A stretch of 64,000 nt of DNA from Serpula lacrymans var. lacrymans S7.9 (Eukaryota > Basidiomycota > Agaricomycetes > Boletales > Serpulaceae): assembly GCF_000218685.1 (NCBI RefSeq), contig NW_006763292.1:1633685-1697684 (forward strand), in the 5' to 3' direction. Position numbers and translations under genes: made by a program. Position 1 is the stretch's first letter; every line of letters starts with the position of its first letter. Positions 10,145-23,332 of the stretch are shown one piece after another. The notes beneath the pieces were generated by a model, which saw nothing but the letters and a program-made list of their open reading frames with translations, searched no databases and was not told the DNA's origin.

Positions 10145-11299
10145 TCATTGATCTGATTCATTGAGAGAAGCGGTAGCAAGTGTACCATGGATACAGATAT
10201 CTAATGAAGAGTTGTTGTCAGCAAGCAGGTCCTCAATTTCCTCCACATTGTGGGTTTGAATAAAGTTGTGGACCATGCAGAGAGCTGTGGGAATGCAAGC
10301 TTGCACACCTAGGCTGTATTCAGGGGAACTTGAAAGAATGCAAAACCATCTCTTGAAGACACCAAAAATTTGCTCAACACAGTTGTGAGCTTGTGCGTGA
10401 CACAGATTCAATAGTTCCTTGGGGTTTTGAGGCCTGTCAAATAATTAGAATCTGTAATAAACCAAATTAAAGAGCTTACCTTTGGCCCACTCTGCCCCAC
10501 TCTGCTAGATGGTACTGAACTCCATGGTAAGGAACAAGCAACTGGTTGCAAGACCCAAATCCGGCATCAGCCAGATAATATTTCCCCTCGTGTGGTGTCA
10601 TGTGCAGAGCCCTCCCAGCCTGTGAGGACATATAAAAAATGCAGATTGAAAGAGCAGCATGCCAGGCAATTTTGTGAGACATTGCCCTTTCAATCACATG
10701 AGTTTTTGTGTTCGGCTGATGGTGCATAGCACGCAATATGAGTACCATCAATTGCACTGATAGTGTTGGAAAAAAAAGGGGTAGAATTTGGGGTTGGAGA
10801 GGATTTTGGGTGGTGTAGCATCATCTTCTGTTGGAAGGTGGACATATGTTGGGTAGATGGGGGCTGAGGAGAGAGTAACAAGAATTTCCTTAAAGTACCT
10901 TGTGATAGTATCATTTACACACTGAAAGTGCTCTCCAAGGTGCCTCATTGTGAGGCCTGTAACACTAGCATACAAAAAAATTGATAGCTTCTCTTCTAAA
11001 CTGATATGCTTCAACAAAGCATAGCCAGCCTTTCCCAAAACCCCCACCAGTTTATTGAAAACCTCCAGGCTCAACCCAAGCTCACAATAGATCCTTTTGG
11101 GGTGACCGTTCATAAGTTCTTCGACCCAGTCTTCACTGTGAAGTCAAGAAGTATGGTAGGGCTCCTTGTTGAGATATTGTTGTCCATATGCAAGCGCTGC
11201 AGTCCTGACACAGCTTAGGACATTTGAGCGCACAATTCCGGCTTCCTGTTGGTGGAATAAGAGGAGGTGTGACAGGTCATGTGTATTACTAGGGTCCAT
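10145..11299 (-). pseudogene. PIF/Harbinger DDE transposase, inactivated
   Basis: This encoded a DDE_Tnp_4-type transposase. It starts MDPSNTHDLSHLLLF at 11299 and runs through YGQQYLNKEPYHTS, an in-frame TGA, then EELMNGHPKRIYCELG and LSIFLYASVTGLTMRHLGEH. The catalytic stretches all survive: DGTHI (first Asp), YYLADAGFGSC (second Asp) and NCVEQIFGVFKRWF (Glu). Lesions are the TGA near 11158, one base too many in a T8 run near 10770, a TGA after KNSCD, and a small deletion with a frameshift between GWEGSA and EGKYYLADAG. A short intron lies just before NLCHAQAHN. The protein cannot be made, so mobility would need another copy elsewhere. Confidence 0.88.
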
Positions 11300-12910
11300 T
11301 GATATCTCAGCTATACCTCAGGAGGTCTTGATATCAATAATCTCCTAAGTCCAATCAATGTAGGCAACTTGAGCTCCAACTAAACATTGGCAGTTTCCTG
11401 GCAACACAGCTGAACAGGTTGTAGAAATTATATTATGTAAGCAAACTTCGGAGCTTCGCCCGAAGCTTTACTCTGTGATTACAACCAGCCTTTTGTGGCT
11501 ATCATTGTTTTTCACATGATATTTACATATGTTTGTTATATAAGAAGCATGTATTTACGTTGTTACGGTATTTGTTTGCCAAAAGAATCCTTCTCCCGCG
11601 CCTGTTCCCGCGCCCTGAGGGACCGAATATCCAACACGGGTTTGTGGTGTTTTCGCTAGGTGTAAAAACACAGCGCTAATGGGGTTTTCCGTCTCATCAT
11701 AACCCCATGTTCTATATACTACAAGGACTCAAATCGCATCAACGCACTTCAAATAAACCAGGTTGACTCACTTGCTTACTCTGCGTGCTTACCACTTCTC
11801 CAGTCAAGGTCACAATTGCAACGACCAATTGACACAGGTTGATAATGCAAACACCTTGATTCTCCACCTTTGATATGCATACCAAGACATGTCGACATTG
11901 ACATCGAAAACAATGTATATCAGCCCCTGAATAAAGGTAGTGAATGATATGGAAGAAGTGACAAAGCTTCCGCTACGCAGATCACTAGTGTGATGTGAAC
12001 TCAAACCGGTGGGGCCACATCTTGCAGCAATAGTTGAACTTCGTACCAATTTTTCAACCTTTCTGGTGCTTGCAGTCAACACTCAAGCAACAAGATTGGT
12101 TATCTGGGCAACTGCGAGGCCGCCCACACGTACAAACACGATTCAAAACACACTAGTAAAGCGAGATTGCTGTGAAAGCAAGCAAATGAAAACCCACCTC
12201 TCATAGCACATATGACCCCAGTCCCGACGCGGACGGTTCAACCTGATAGCTAATAGGGAGAGCACCATTAGACCATTTACCGAGCATGGCTTCATGGAAT
12301 TCCAGCACCGAACTAAAGTGGGACATCTTGAATGCTGGTGGTGAAATGCCTACGTGGGATAGCTCGTAAAGGGAATCTTAAAGATAGCGAGTCTGTGACT
12401 CGACCGTCTGTGCGTTGGGTGTAGATGTAGTTTGAGCATCTTTACTACCGCTCATTTAGGACCGATAGTAGCTGATATGACTGCTCAGATGATCAGATCT
12501 CAGGCCTCGGAGCTTGAGTTTGTGTTGTCTCCAGGTGCATCTTGGAGATGAACATAGCAGCAATAAATAACAATATATTGTCATAAATGTCATAAAGTTC
12601 GCTCACCAAGTAAGCTGTGCTCTACAAACGTTGGTAACGACTAGAAAAAGAGGGCAACGTCATCGAGGTTTACTGTCGAAAACCTGATAGATCATCATGG
12701 TACACTCAACAGAACTTTCATGCTTCATGGCTTCATGATTAACTTCAAGTTCGTGGTCCTTGCAGTTGTCCGCTTTCCAGTCAAAGCTTTTCTGAGTCCG
12801 AAAGTAGAAATGCATCATGTCACGTGATGGCTTTTTACCGACTAGGAGACACGCACGTGCTGCTGTATCCCTCTTCTCATCCAGCCGCATTAGCACGCAG
12901 ACTTTTTGCG
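11300..12910. other. Long spacer between Harbinger relic and TIM21
   Basis: No gene is supported. A short perfect palindrome AGCTTCGCCCGAAGCT sits near 11452-11467. A 90-codon minus-strand frame at 11810-12082 is partly hydrophobic but has no recognisable motif. The right Harbinger terminus should lie near 11350-11500 but is not identified. Confidence 0.4.
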
Positions 12911-14260
12911 ATGAGTATATATCGCCTGGAGGCTTTGTTCCTTAGAACACATGCCAAACCAGCTGGTAGTTTGTTATTCCAGAAATACTCTCAATCAACA
13001 ATCCAGCTCGCGAGGAGAAGATTCGCAACACACCGCGATCCGTCACCGTCTTCACTTTTGACATCTGCATTGGACCAGAAACAGCGAGCAACTCAACGAG
13101 ATGACTCTGTGGGGCCTTTCCAGCTTGGATTATCTCAGGCGTCTCTGAGGCAGCAGGAAAATGTGAAGAAATGGTCTGAATTGAGTGTGGGGGGAAAAGG
13201 CAAGTCCCATCCATATATCTGGTGGGGTCAGCTCGAGTCTAACCGAGCAACGTTTAGTGATGCGGACGACAGCAAGGACGACGAATTTAACTGTCATCTT
13301 ACTTGGCGCCGGATTATCCGCGGTGCTTATTTATGCTTTATCATCAGAACTCTTCTCCAAGAACTCGCCTACGGTATTGTATGGTGACGCCTGTGAACGG
13401 ATCAAAGCATCACCCCGGGTATGTCGTGTTCATGAAATAAAATAGACCTACTTTGTGTTTATGAATGGCATAGATCGCAAAATACCTTCACGCGCCGTTG
13501 GTTTTCCATAACAACCCACCGTCTACCCTACGCCCCCGTCATCGCAACAGACACGTATCTTCACAAATCACAGTTGACCACACTGGTCGCGAACACATGC
13601 TTCTCAATTTCTATGTGAACGGCCAGGCCTCATCCTCGACGTCGGTTACCAGTGAAGAATCAACTCTTGCTGGCTCTGTAGTTAATTGGACGAGCGATGC
13701 GGCATCATCGCTGTCGGAGCTGACATTAGATGAGACTATTGATTGGACAAAGAAACGCGCTTCGGACTCATATGAAACGTTGAAGAGGGCGTTCAAGTAT
13801 CTAAGTGGTGATCCTGTCCCACCAGCTTCCTTGCCGCAAAATCAGCCAGCAAGGGACGTTGCACCTCAGCAAGCGGAGGCAGGTAGTGTATGGAATTTCG
13901 CAGGCCTCTTTTCTGGCCTGAAAGGGAAGAAATCGAGCTCTATTGACGGGAGTTCTGACCGTGCTAATGGACATCTGTACACGGAGGGTGAAGTTCACGC
14001 AGATCTGATCAGGGTAAGTAGCTTTTGCAGTCTCAAAGTAATGCACAGACCAGATTTATGTTCTCTGCAGAACGACGAAGGATACTTCGTCTTCCGATAT
14101 CTTTTGATAGATATTCCAAGTACGTTCTCATGTATCGAAATAGTGACTGTCTCATAGATGTCCTTTTGCAGATTCAGGGACAAGAAACCCTATACGAGTA
14201 TTCGTGGAGCAGGGACCCGGAGTACGAGAAAATGAACCTATCATGCGATGGCATTCATAA
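12911..14260 (+). CDS. TIM21: Mitochondrial import inner membrane translocase subunit Tim21
   Basis: Tim21 links the TOM and TIM23 translocases in the inner mitochondrial membrane. Five exons (12911-13199, 13258-13418, 13474-14013, 14071-14119, 14172-14260) give 375 residues. The N-terminus is basic, as in a presequence. After it come GGK-VMRTTARTTN, one membrane span (LTVILLGAGLSAVLIYALSS) and the intermembrane-space domain (NSPTVLYGDACERIKASPR, HAPLVFHNNPP, RHRNRHVSSQI, GREHMLLNFYVNG). An acidic insert rich in Ser and Thr follows, and then the last strand GYFVFRYLLIDIP. Intron 1 has a GC-AG boundary (GCAAGT at 13200); only this donor joins exon 1 to VMRTTARTTN in frame. The longer upstream ATG at 12827 is less likely. 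The gene is convergent with VMA7. Confidence 0.92.
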
Positions 14261-14495
14261 CTGCGACATACGTTATGTTGCTACTGCGTATCAATCTAGG
14301 CATTACTACACCACTTCATAATACGCAGGTCGTCAGAGTGCTTGGCTCACATCTAGGAGATAAAAACCTTATTGTCCACACGTGTATTATTATTTCTTAC
14401 AAAAACTGAGAATATAAACTCTTAAGCAGCGCCGTACTACAGTAAGAGGTGGGGGAGTGTATCGGTTGTATCAAGAATAACATCCTACGTTAGGC

Positions 14496-15092
14496 TTACT
14501 CGCCAAAAAGCTTCTGTACGCGTTTTAGTACAGAGTCTTTGGAAGGATCTATGACCGTGCGTTCAGAACAATGGCGCGAACCGTCAGGCTGGAGATTTGA
14601 TAACCACTCACCATAGGGGTGATCTTTGGAGGGTATTTCGAGCAGTGCTGGGAACGCTTGCTGATATTTGTCGACACTAGGCCGAATCTTCTCTGCTATC
14701 TAGAGACGAGAATGTAATCAAGAGCTGCATTAGCATGAGCAACTTCGTAAAGGTAAGGACTAACATGTTGGTTAATCAAGAGAATTGCAATATCCTTTCG
14801 CTCCGTAAATTCTTGAAAGGTAGACTCAATAGTCGATATCTGCGTCTCTACAGTAGTGACGTTCATCCATAAAATCAGACTCATCAAAAGAGATAACACT
14901 GACTAGTGTCGACTACGAGGAAATTCTTCTTCTGATGCTCATTAATGTGACCCACTCCTGCTAACAAAAGACCTGTGATAGAGTCCTATGGGGCTGATCA
15001 GCAGATAGCCGCTATGTTGAAAGCTATGCACGTACCTCGTCTCCAATAACCGCTATTAATTTTCTGTCCTTGAAGGACACGTTTGTAGCCAT
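14496..15092 (-). CDS. VMA7: V-type proton ATPase subunit F
   Basis: Subunit F belongs to the central stalk of the V1 sector and couples ATP hydrolysis to proton pumping into the vacuole. Five exons (15036-15092, 14904-14985, 14765-14847, 14612-14699, 14496-14548) give 120 residues, the usual length. Motifs are [60 protein letters not shown] and the C-terminus [17 protein letters not shown]. The start at 15092 matches the family N-terminus. Intron 4 (14549-14611) is 63 bases and has no stop in frame; if retained it would insert 21 residues just before the conserved C-terminus. The gene is divergent from the Ecdysoneless homologue. Confidence 0.95.
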
Positions 15093-15238
15093 TGTGGTCG
15101 ATGAAACCTAGACAAGGAAAATCTGAGGAGGATGTTGTGTTTGTAGCTGTGTCCCGAGTGCATTCCGCTCCAATGAACTTGGTGACATACCACCATCTTA
15201 CCAACACCAAAAACCATTTCTGATATATATTTACTGGA
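15093..15238. promoter_or_regulatory. Shared divergent promoter of VMA7 and the ECD homologue
   Basis: Only 146 bases separate the two start codons, so both promoters must lie here or overlap the 5' ends. TATATATTT occurs near 15223-15231, close to the ECD start. No other element is recognised. Confidence 0.5.
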
Positions 15239-18305
<3,067 letters not shown>

Positions 18306-18832
18306 CCGTCCATGTCTTTCCCATGGAAGCCCTGCGCAGGCCCCCCGAGACTAGTTTGTGCCTATCATTATGGATAATCACTGAACAGTTGAACTTGTCA
18401 TAGTTTTCGTGGTAGCCTTTCTGATGTTATGTGTTTGTTCTCAATTGCGACACTGACAATGTTGACGGCGTTAAAATTAGAGCCGTAGGTGTCGGGACAT
18501 CCTTCGAAGCTGGGGGCCTTGGGGTATCTGATAGTCCTTATCTTATCGGTCCTTACATTTAGTATAACATTCTTATGCGATGCATCCTTTAATGCATTCA
18601 GCTTGACATTCCACGCACTTCATCAAAAATACGGATGCAATTCAGGGATCTAGATCCTGTGACTGGCAGTGTCTGTCTGTGACGCAAAAGGACCCCTGAT
18701 AATCCCTATAGAGGGTAGACTAGAAACTCGCACTTTTTGAGGTCTCGCGTTCTGATGATTTTGGGCCATTTTTGTCCGGATGGCAATCTAGTAACAAAAT
18801 TTTCGTTTCGGTGTCCGGATGGCAGTCTCGGA
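18306..18832. other. 3' flank of ECD, no gene seen
   Basis: No coding potential is recognised. The words TGTCCGGATGGCA-TCT occur twice (about 18775 and 18813), marking a short direct repeat next to the inverted repeat that follows. Confidence 0.4.
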
Positions 18833-18890
18833 CCAGACGTTTTGGGGAAGGCGCGGGACAGTCCGCTGTAAGACTACCCAAAACGTCTGG
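18833..18890. repeat. Perfect 14 bp inverted repeat with 30 base loop
   Basis: CCAGACGTTTTGGG at 18833-18846 is matched exactly by its reverse complement CCCAAAACGTCTGG at 18877-18890. It lies in no gene. It could be a transcript hairpin or the core of a small inverted-repeat element. Confidence 0.8.
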
Positions 18891-19058
18891 AGGATCGAGT
18901 CACGGTGTCACAAACATTCACCTCTTTTAAGCAGTCATTGCCGTTTTGGAATATCATAGTTGTGATGTAATTACGCTTACGTACTCATAATAACCATCGC
19001 CCTCCGGGCAGTCCTGGACCCCGAAATTGCGTGTAGTAGGTTTGACATGGACGGATAT

Positions 19059-19419
19059 ACTGTCGTTAACCGTCAGTTCGGATAAGGGGGGCTATTTGGA
19101 CATTTCTGAAAACATATGTTCCACTGTCATTTTTCCTCAACAACTCAACATCATAGCAGTTCTATATATTTTTACCACTTACTCCAACTTTCCTAGCACA
19201 AAATCCTGAATTATTGAGTGAGTTCCTTCCATGTGCGTGAATTTTGAGAAAGTAATGCTCTACTAAGGTACTGCAATCTCAATTTCAAAAAGTTCAGGTG
19301 CGCCACACTCAAGATCATGTTCAACCACTGATAGTGCCGAGCGGAGCTCCAACTTGGCTTGTGTGACCTCTGTGACGTCCAAATAGCCCCCCCATCCAAA
19401 CTGACAGTTAACAACAGTA
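19059..19419. mobile_element. MITE-like unit with 42-43 bp inverted arms
   Basis: The left arm (19059-19101) is repeated in inverted orientation at about 19377-19419. Both arms read ACTGT-GTTAAC at one end and GGGCTATTTGGAC at the other. Three differences are C-to-T at CpG sites, and the rest lie in the G-run. The 275 bases between have no recognisable gene. Target duplications were not identified, so true element ends may lie outside the arms. Confidence 0.55.
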
Positions 19420-19695
19420 AGATAACGCTGTGCATCATCAGCGATGTTCCACACAGCTTGTAATACTCACTCTCAGAAGTAAGAGACGAGGAAAAAAATT
19501 AAAAGTAAGAGATGAGGGGGAAAAAAGTGGAATGTCCGATTCAGCACTTTTTGCTGGCTATACAGTGAGCAGGCCGGGAAAAGTGGTCTGGAAATTTATC
19601 AAAGTTGAAACCTGGATCCTGTGGGTCCAGGAAAATGAAAATCATCAGCAAGTTCCTCAGCCTCAGCGTACAGGCCATCAAGAATCTATATCTAT

Positions 19696-21740
19696 TTGTT
19701 CTGTCCTGCCAATGCTCCGTTAATGTCCACCATCATTACAGAGGCCATATCCCACGAAGACATAAAAAAAAGATCATATGCAAACCTTGCAGGTGCAGCA
19801 ACTTCAGCCAAAAATAAAGACTTACGAAGAACCCTTGAAGAGGCTGTTCATCAGCGGTGCAACGGCCGAAGACCTTATTCGTGGCAGTTGGATGCCTCAG
19901 AGGCATTTTCTCTAGGCCTCGACTGTACAATTATTGTGGGCACAGGCTCAGGCAAGACACTGCCATACATCATATCTCCATTGAAAACAATTGAAGACAA
20001 GCAAGCTCACCAATTCCGCATGTGGGGTGTCCAGTCAGTTGCAGTCAATGGAGACACATATGACAAAGACTTACATAGGGTAAGTTAACATTCTAACTCT
20101 GTCGCTCTGGCTTGGACAGCCTGACAATGCATAGGAGCTCAAAGACTTTAAATATCAAATACTATTAGCATCACCAGAAATGACCATTGAGAGCCCCCAA
20201 TTCAACACTTTCCTTTGCTCACCTGCATTTTAAAAGCGTGTATACAGGTACATTGTGGATGAAGCCCATTTGTGCCTCTAGGGGTCCCCTTATATGCAAC
20301 CTCTGCTACTATGTCTCCTGCAGTTTTGGTGGAGGTTTGCAGAACACTACACATAAACACATCATACTCGTTTCATTTGAATTTAGGTAATGACCGACCT
20401 AATGTGACCCAGGAGGTCCAGATAATCTCGAGTCCTATGGACTATTCAGCCCTGGATTTTCTTGTGAAGGATGTTGGAACACCAAAAAAAATCCCACAGG
20501 CACTTATTTTTGTCAACACCATTAATCAGTCGCAGGCTGGCTTTAGGAGGCTCCACAAAATGCTGCCTGCACGTCTGAAGGGCCAGGTTGATTTCTTGAA
20601 CTCACCACGCACACGGAAAACTGTCTTACAAGACTTTTGTGATGGCAAAATCAGGGCCATGTTTGTGACTGAGATAGGTGGCATAGTTGGTGTTGATAAC
20701 CATATACATTAATTCACAAAGACTGAAAAAGAAACAGGGACCCGACATACCTGATATAGAACTGGTGATTCAGTTTGGAGTTCCGCCATCCCTAACTGTG
20801 TGGCTTCAACGAGCTGACCAAGCTGCTTGCCATTTCTCTCTTCAAGGCCAGGCTATATTGATGGTTGAGGAATATGTCCTACAACAAATAGGTTTAAGGA
20901 AAAACAAGACTGAAAAAGAGGAAGGACAATCAGAGAATGATTTAGATGAATCAGAAAACGACAAGGACGCAGAACAAGAAAACACATACCATAAGAAAAT
21001 TGATGAAGCATTTTGTGCTTGGATTGAAACCAAAACTTGTTGGTGTGATGTAGCTGATAGGTTCTACAATAACCCACCAAATTATTCACATAAGTCTTGA
21101 GCCTTTCATCTGACCCTGAGATTTTAACCAACACTTATAGCACCTACTGGAGTCTGCTATGACGACTGCAGCAGTACGGGCATAATGACACCAAATCCTG
21201 CTGTGAATGTACCACCTCTGCTTCCACCTAGCCCCATTCCACACCCTTTCAGAACCCAGTGATATTGAAGAAGAAGACTCGCCCAGCAATGATCTGAACC
21301 CAGCAGGCAAGTGTGTTATGCAAGCCCAGCCCAAAAATCACTCTCCAACCACTTGTTGTACAGGACAATACCTCCATGCTGTCAGGGAGGCTCTGGATCA
21401 TTGGCATGTGATGATCCAACGATGTGACTACCCACACTGTTCCTTTACAGGCCTCGCCCTTCTCCCAGATCCTATCCTCAAGATGATTGCCTCAAACCAT
21501 CATTGGAAAACGATCAAGGACCTTTGTGGATCAGTTGAGGCCTCATGGCCATTAGTTGATATATATGGTGGTGAGGTTCTGGACTTGGTGAGGCAGTTAG
21601 ATCAGCAAGACCGAGAGTATTGAGAAGCAGCTAAAAAGACCAAAAACAAAGCAAGAAAGCTTGCAACAGAGGTTGCAAAGGAGAACAAGGTCATAGTCAC
21701 AGGAGTCAAAGGGCAGAAACAAGGCCCACGCAGAGTCTGA
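19696..21740 (+). pseudogene. RecQ-like DEAH helicase, repeat-associated pseudogene
   Basis: The relic encodes a superfamily 2 helicase of the type found in many copies in mushroom genomes. Visible parts are YSWQLDASEAFSLGLD, the Walker A motif VGTGSGKTLPYI, YQILLASPEM, the DEAH box YIVDEAHLCL, and the second RecA-like domain. That domain shows PQALIFVNTINQS and VLQDFCDGKIRAMFVTE, then DIPDIELVIQFGVP and LTVWLQRADQAA. A long acidic stretch follows, and then a C-terminal region with CDYPHCSFTGLALLPDPIL. Stops and frameshifts occur around 20200-20340 (beside the DEAH box), near 20700, near 21260 and at 21622. It cannot give a complete protein. Confidence 0.8.
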
Positions 21741-22257
21741 GCAGGAAAAGCCAGCACTAGTGGGAAAGAAAATGTACCTTTGCCTGGTACATCAGAGTAA
21801 ATTGTTTCCTCTCATATTGGACAATATCACTGACACTCTTGATTGGCAAGATTGCAACTCAATTTCAGCACACCCTCTACACCATTAGACGCAACTCAAA
21901 GCTCGTACTCCACCTGGAGCTGGACATCCTCACGCACTCCTACTGCCTCATCTCTTCCACTTTTCACACCTTTACAACTGCAACCTCAAGTACCAGCCTC
22001 CAGCTCACCTTTTTCCACTTGCAGCATTGCAGTCCCAGACCACATCCAGCAAGCCACTTGTGTATTAAATACCGCTGCACCAGATCTTCAAAAGCTTCTA
22101 CAAGGACAAGATATTAATGCTAGGATCATTAACAGCGCCGTGAAGGTCCAGAAGGGTGTCATAAGTGGTCCTTCTCCCCAAAATAGACCCAAAGCACCAA
22201 GCACCAATACCCATAAGGGCAAGGAGCAAGATTCTGCTATGCTAGAAGCTGTCACAT
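21741..22257 (+). pseudogene. Ser/Thr/Pro-rich coding remnant downstream of the helicase
   Basis: An open stretch rich in Ser, Thr and Pro ends VKVQKGVISGPSPQNRPKAP near 22200. It is cut at about 22257, where Copia-like sequence begins on the other strand. It may be the tail of the helicase gene or of a companion frame. No domain is recognised. Confidence 0.35.
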
Positions 22258-22575
22258 CTTGGCAACCAGATTCTTGTGCAAGATTTTTTGCAGTGTAGAG
22301 TCTGGGACTGTTTGGCCCAAGATATTTCTCGCACGGAATTCCTTCTTCATCCACGCGGTTAGCGTCTTCTGCTGGACTTGGGTCAATGTTGGCGCTGTTC
22401 CACCAGGCAACAATGGGGGTGACAATGGTTTGGGTACAGTACCCAGTAAGTGCTCAATGCACTCTTTGTCTGCCAAGGCCCATTCTATCTTATACATAGA
22501 CGAGTTTGGGCCATCCGGCTCAAGCTTTGGTACTCCCAGTGATTCTTTGTTGTTGGTGTTATTGCCAGGGTTCAT
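22252..22575 (-). pseudogene. Ty1/Copia-type gag fragment
   Basis: The frame begins MNPGNNTNNKES and continues LGVPKLEPDGPNSSMYKIEW, ADKECIEHLLGTVP, then LTAWMKKEFRARNIL and LQKILHKNLVAKM. This resembles the N-terminal gag of fungal Copia elements (an N-terminal 'VPKL-DG' segment followed by a UBN2-like helical domain). Only the first 110 or so codons remain. The break at about 22257 abuts plus-strand coding relic, so this is a truncated insertion. The assignment rests on general pattern rather than a diagnostic enzyme motif. Confidence 0.5.
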
Positions 22576-22841
22576 AACCTTAAATTGTTTGAGAGTTAAA
22601 TCTATGATAAGATAAGGGACTCAGATCTCATAGAAGAGTCTCATGTATTCAAGTAAGTACCTATAATAAGATAAGGGACTAAATCATAGTAAGCTAAGTA
22701 TTTGAAGGGGAAAAAACAGAAGGGGTCTCACCTCAGATCTCATAGAATAGTCTGAGGTGGTACATGGAAACTAGGCCTCTTTTATAGGTAAGTAAGAGAA
22801 CAGAACCAAAAATAATTCTGATGGTATATATTTGAGCACGG
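22576..22841. repeat. Repeat-rich leader or LTR of the Copia fragment
   Basis: AAGATAAGGGACT occurs twice (near 22608 and 22668). CAGATCTCATAGAA-AGTCT occurs twice (near 22623 and 22735), the second inside CCTCAGATCTCATAGAATAG, which can fold with a downstream TCTGAGG. This is where the LTR or leader of the Copia element would be, but no paired LTR is present. Confidence 0.4.
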
Positions 22842-23332
22842 GCCACTCATACTTACATGCCTTCCTTTTTAGGCACTTTGTATTGGCTTGCTTCCTCTCT
22901 CAATGTTCTCAACACTCTCAATCCAACATCAGGAGCCTGCTATCACTGGGAACCTCATCACCTCATCACCTCATCATTCTCAAACCTACCTTGTGCTACA
23001 ATTAGCAAGGTAGTGCTTGTCCATACTCCTCATAAAGCCCCTATCTTCTATATTTCAACTATCCCTCCTCCTCAAAACCCACACCCATACATCTCTGGGT
23101 TTTACTTTGAAGAATCATTACACATACCACCCCACAAACAACCAGAGCACCCACTGTTCTAGGAGGCAAAGCCCATAAACAAGTTCCTTGGAATCTGGGA
23201 GGATTGTGTGTTAGTTTGTTTTGTGTGTGGTTTTCTAACTACAGTTCTCATCATCAACAACAAGCCACCCATACTCACACACCTTCCTTTCTAGGTGTTT
23301 CATATTGGCTTGTCTCTTCACTCAATGTTCTA
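22842..23332. repeat. Diverged direct repeats about 420 bp apart
   Basis: About 70 bases at 22842-22911 recur at 23264-23332. The shared words are CTTCCTTT-TAGG, TATTGGCTTG and CTCAATGTTCT. The sequence between is Pro/His/Ser-rich in translation but has no recognised domain. It is probably decayed repeat sequence. Confidence 0.5.

Noticed and set aside
11810..12082. Partly hydrophobic minus-strand frame as a membrane-protein exon
   Set aside because: No known domain, no plausible splice partners on either side, and unconvincing composition.
12240..12480. Possible structured RNA between Harbinger and TIM21
   Set aside because: It was compared by eye with 5S rRNA, tRNA and snoRNA boxes and none match.
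14549..14611. A 21-residue insertion in V-ATPase subunit F
   Set aside because: The segment has GTGAGT and ATAG borders, and removing it restores the family sequence HPYDPSKDS, so it is an intron in the main transcript.
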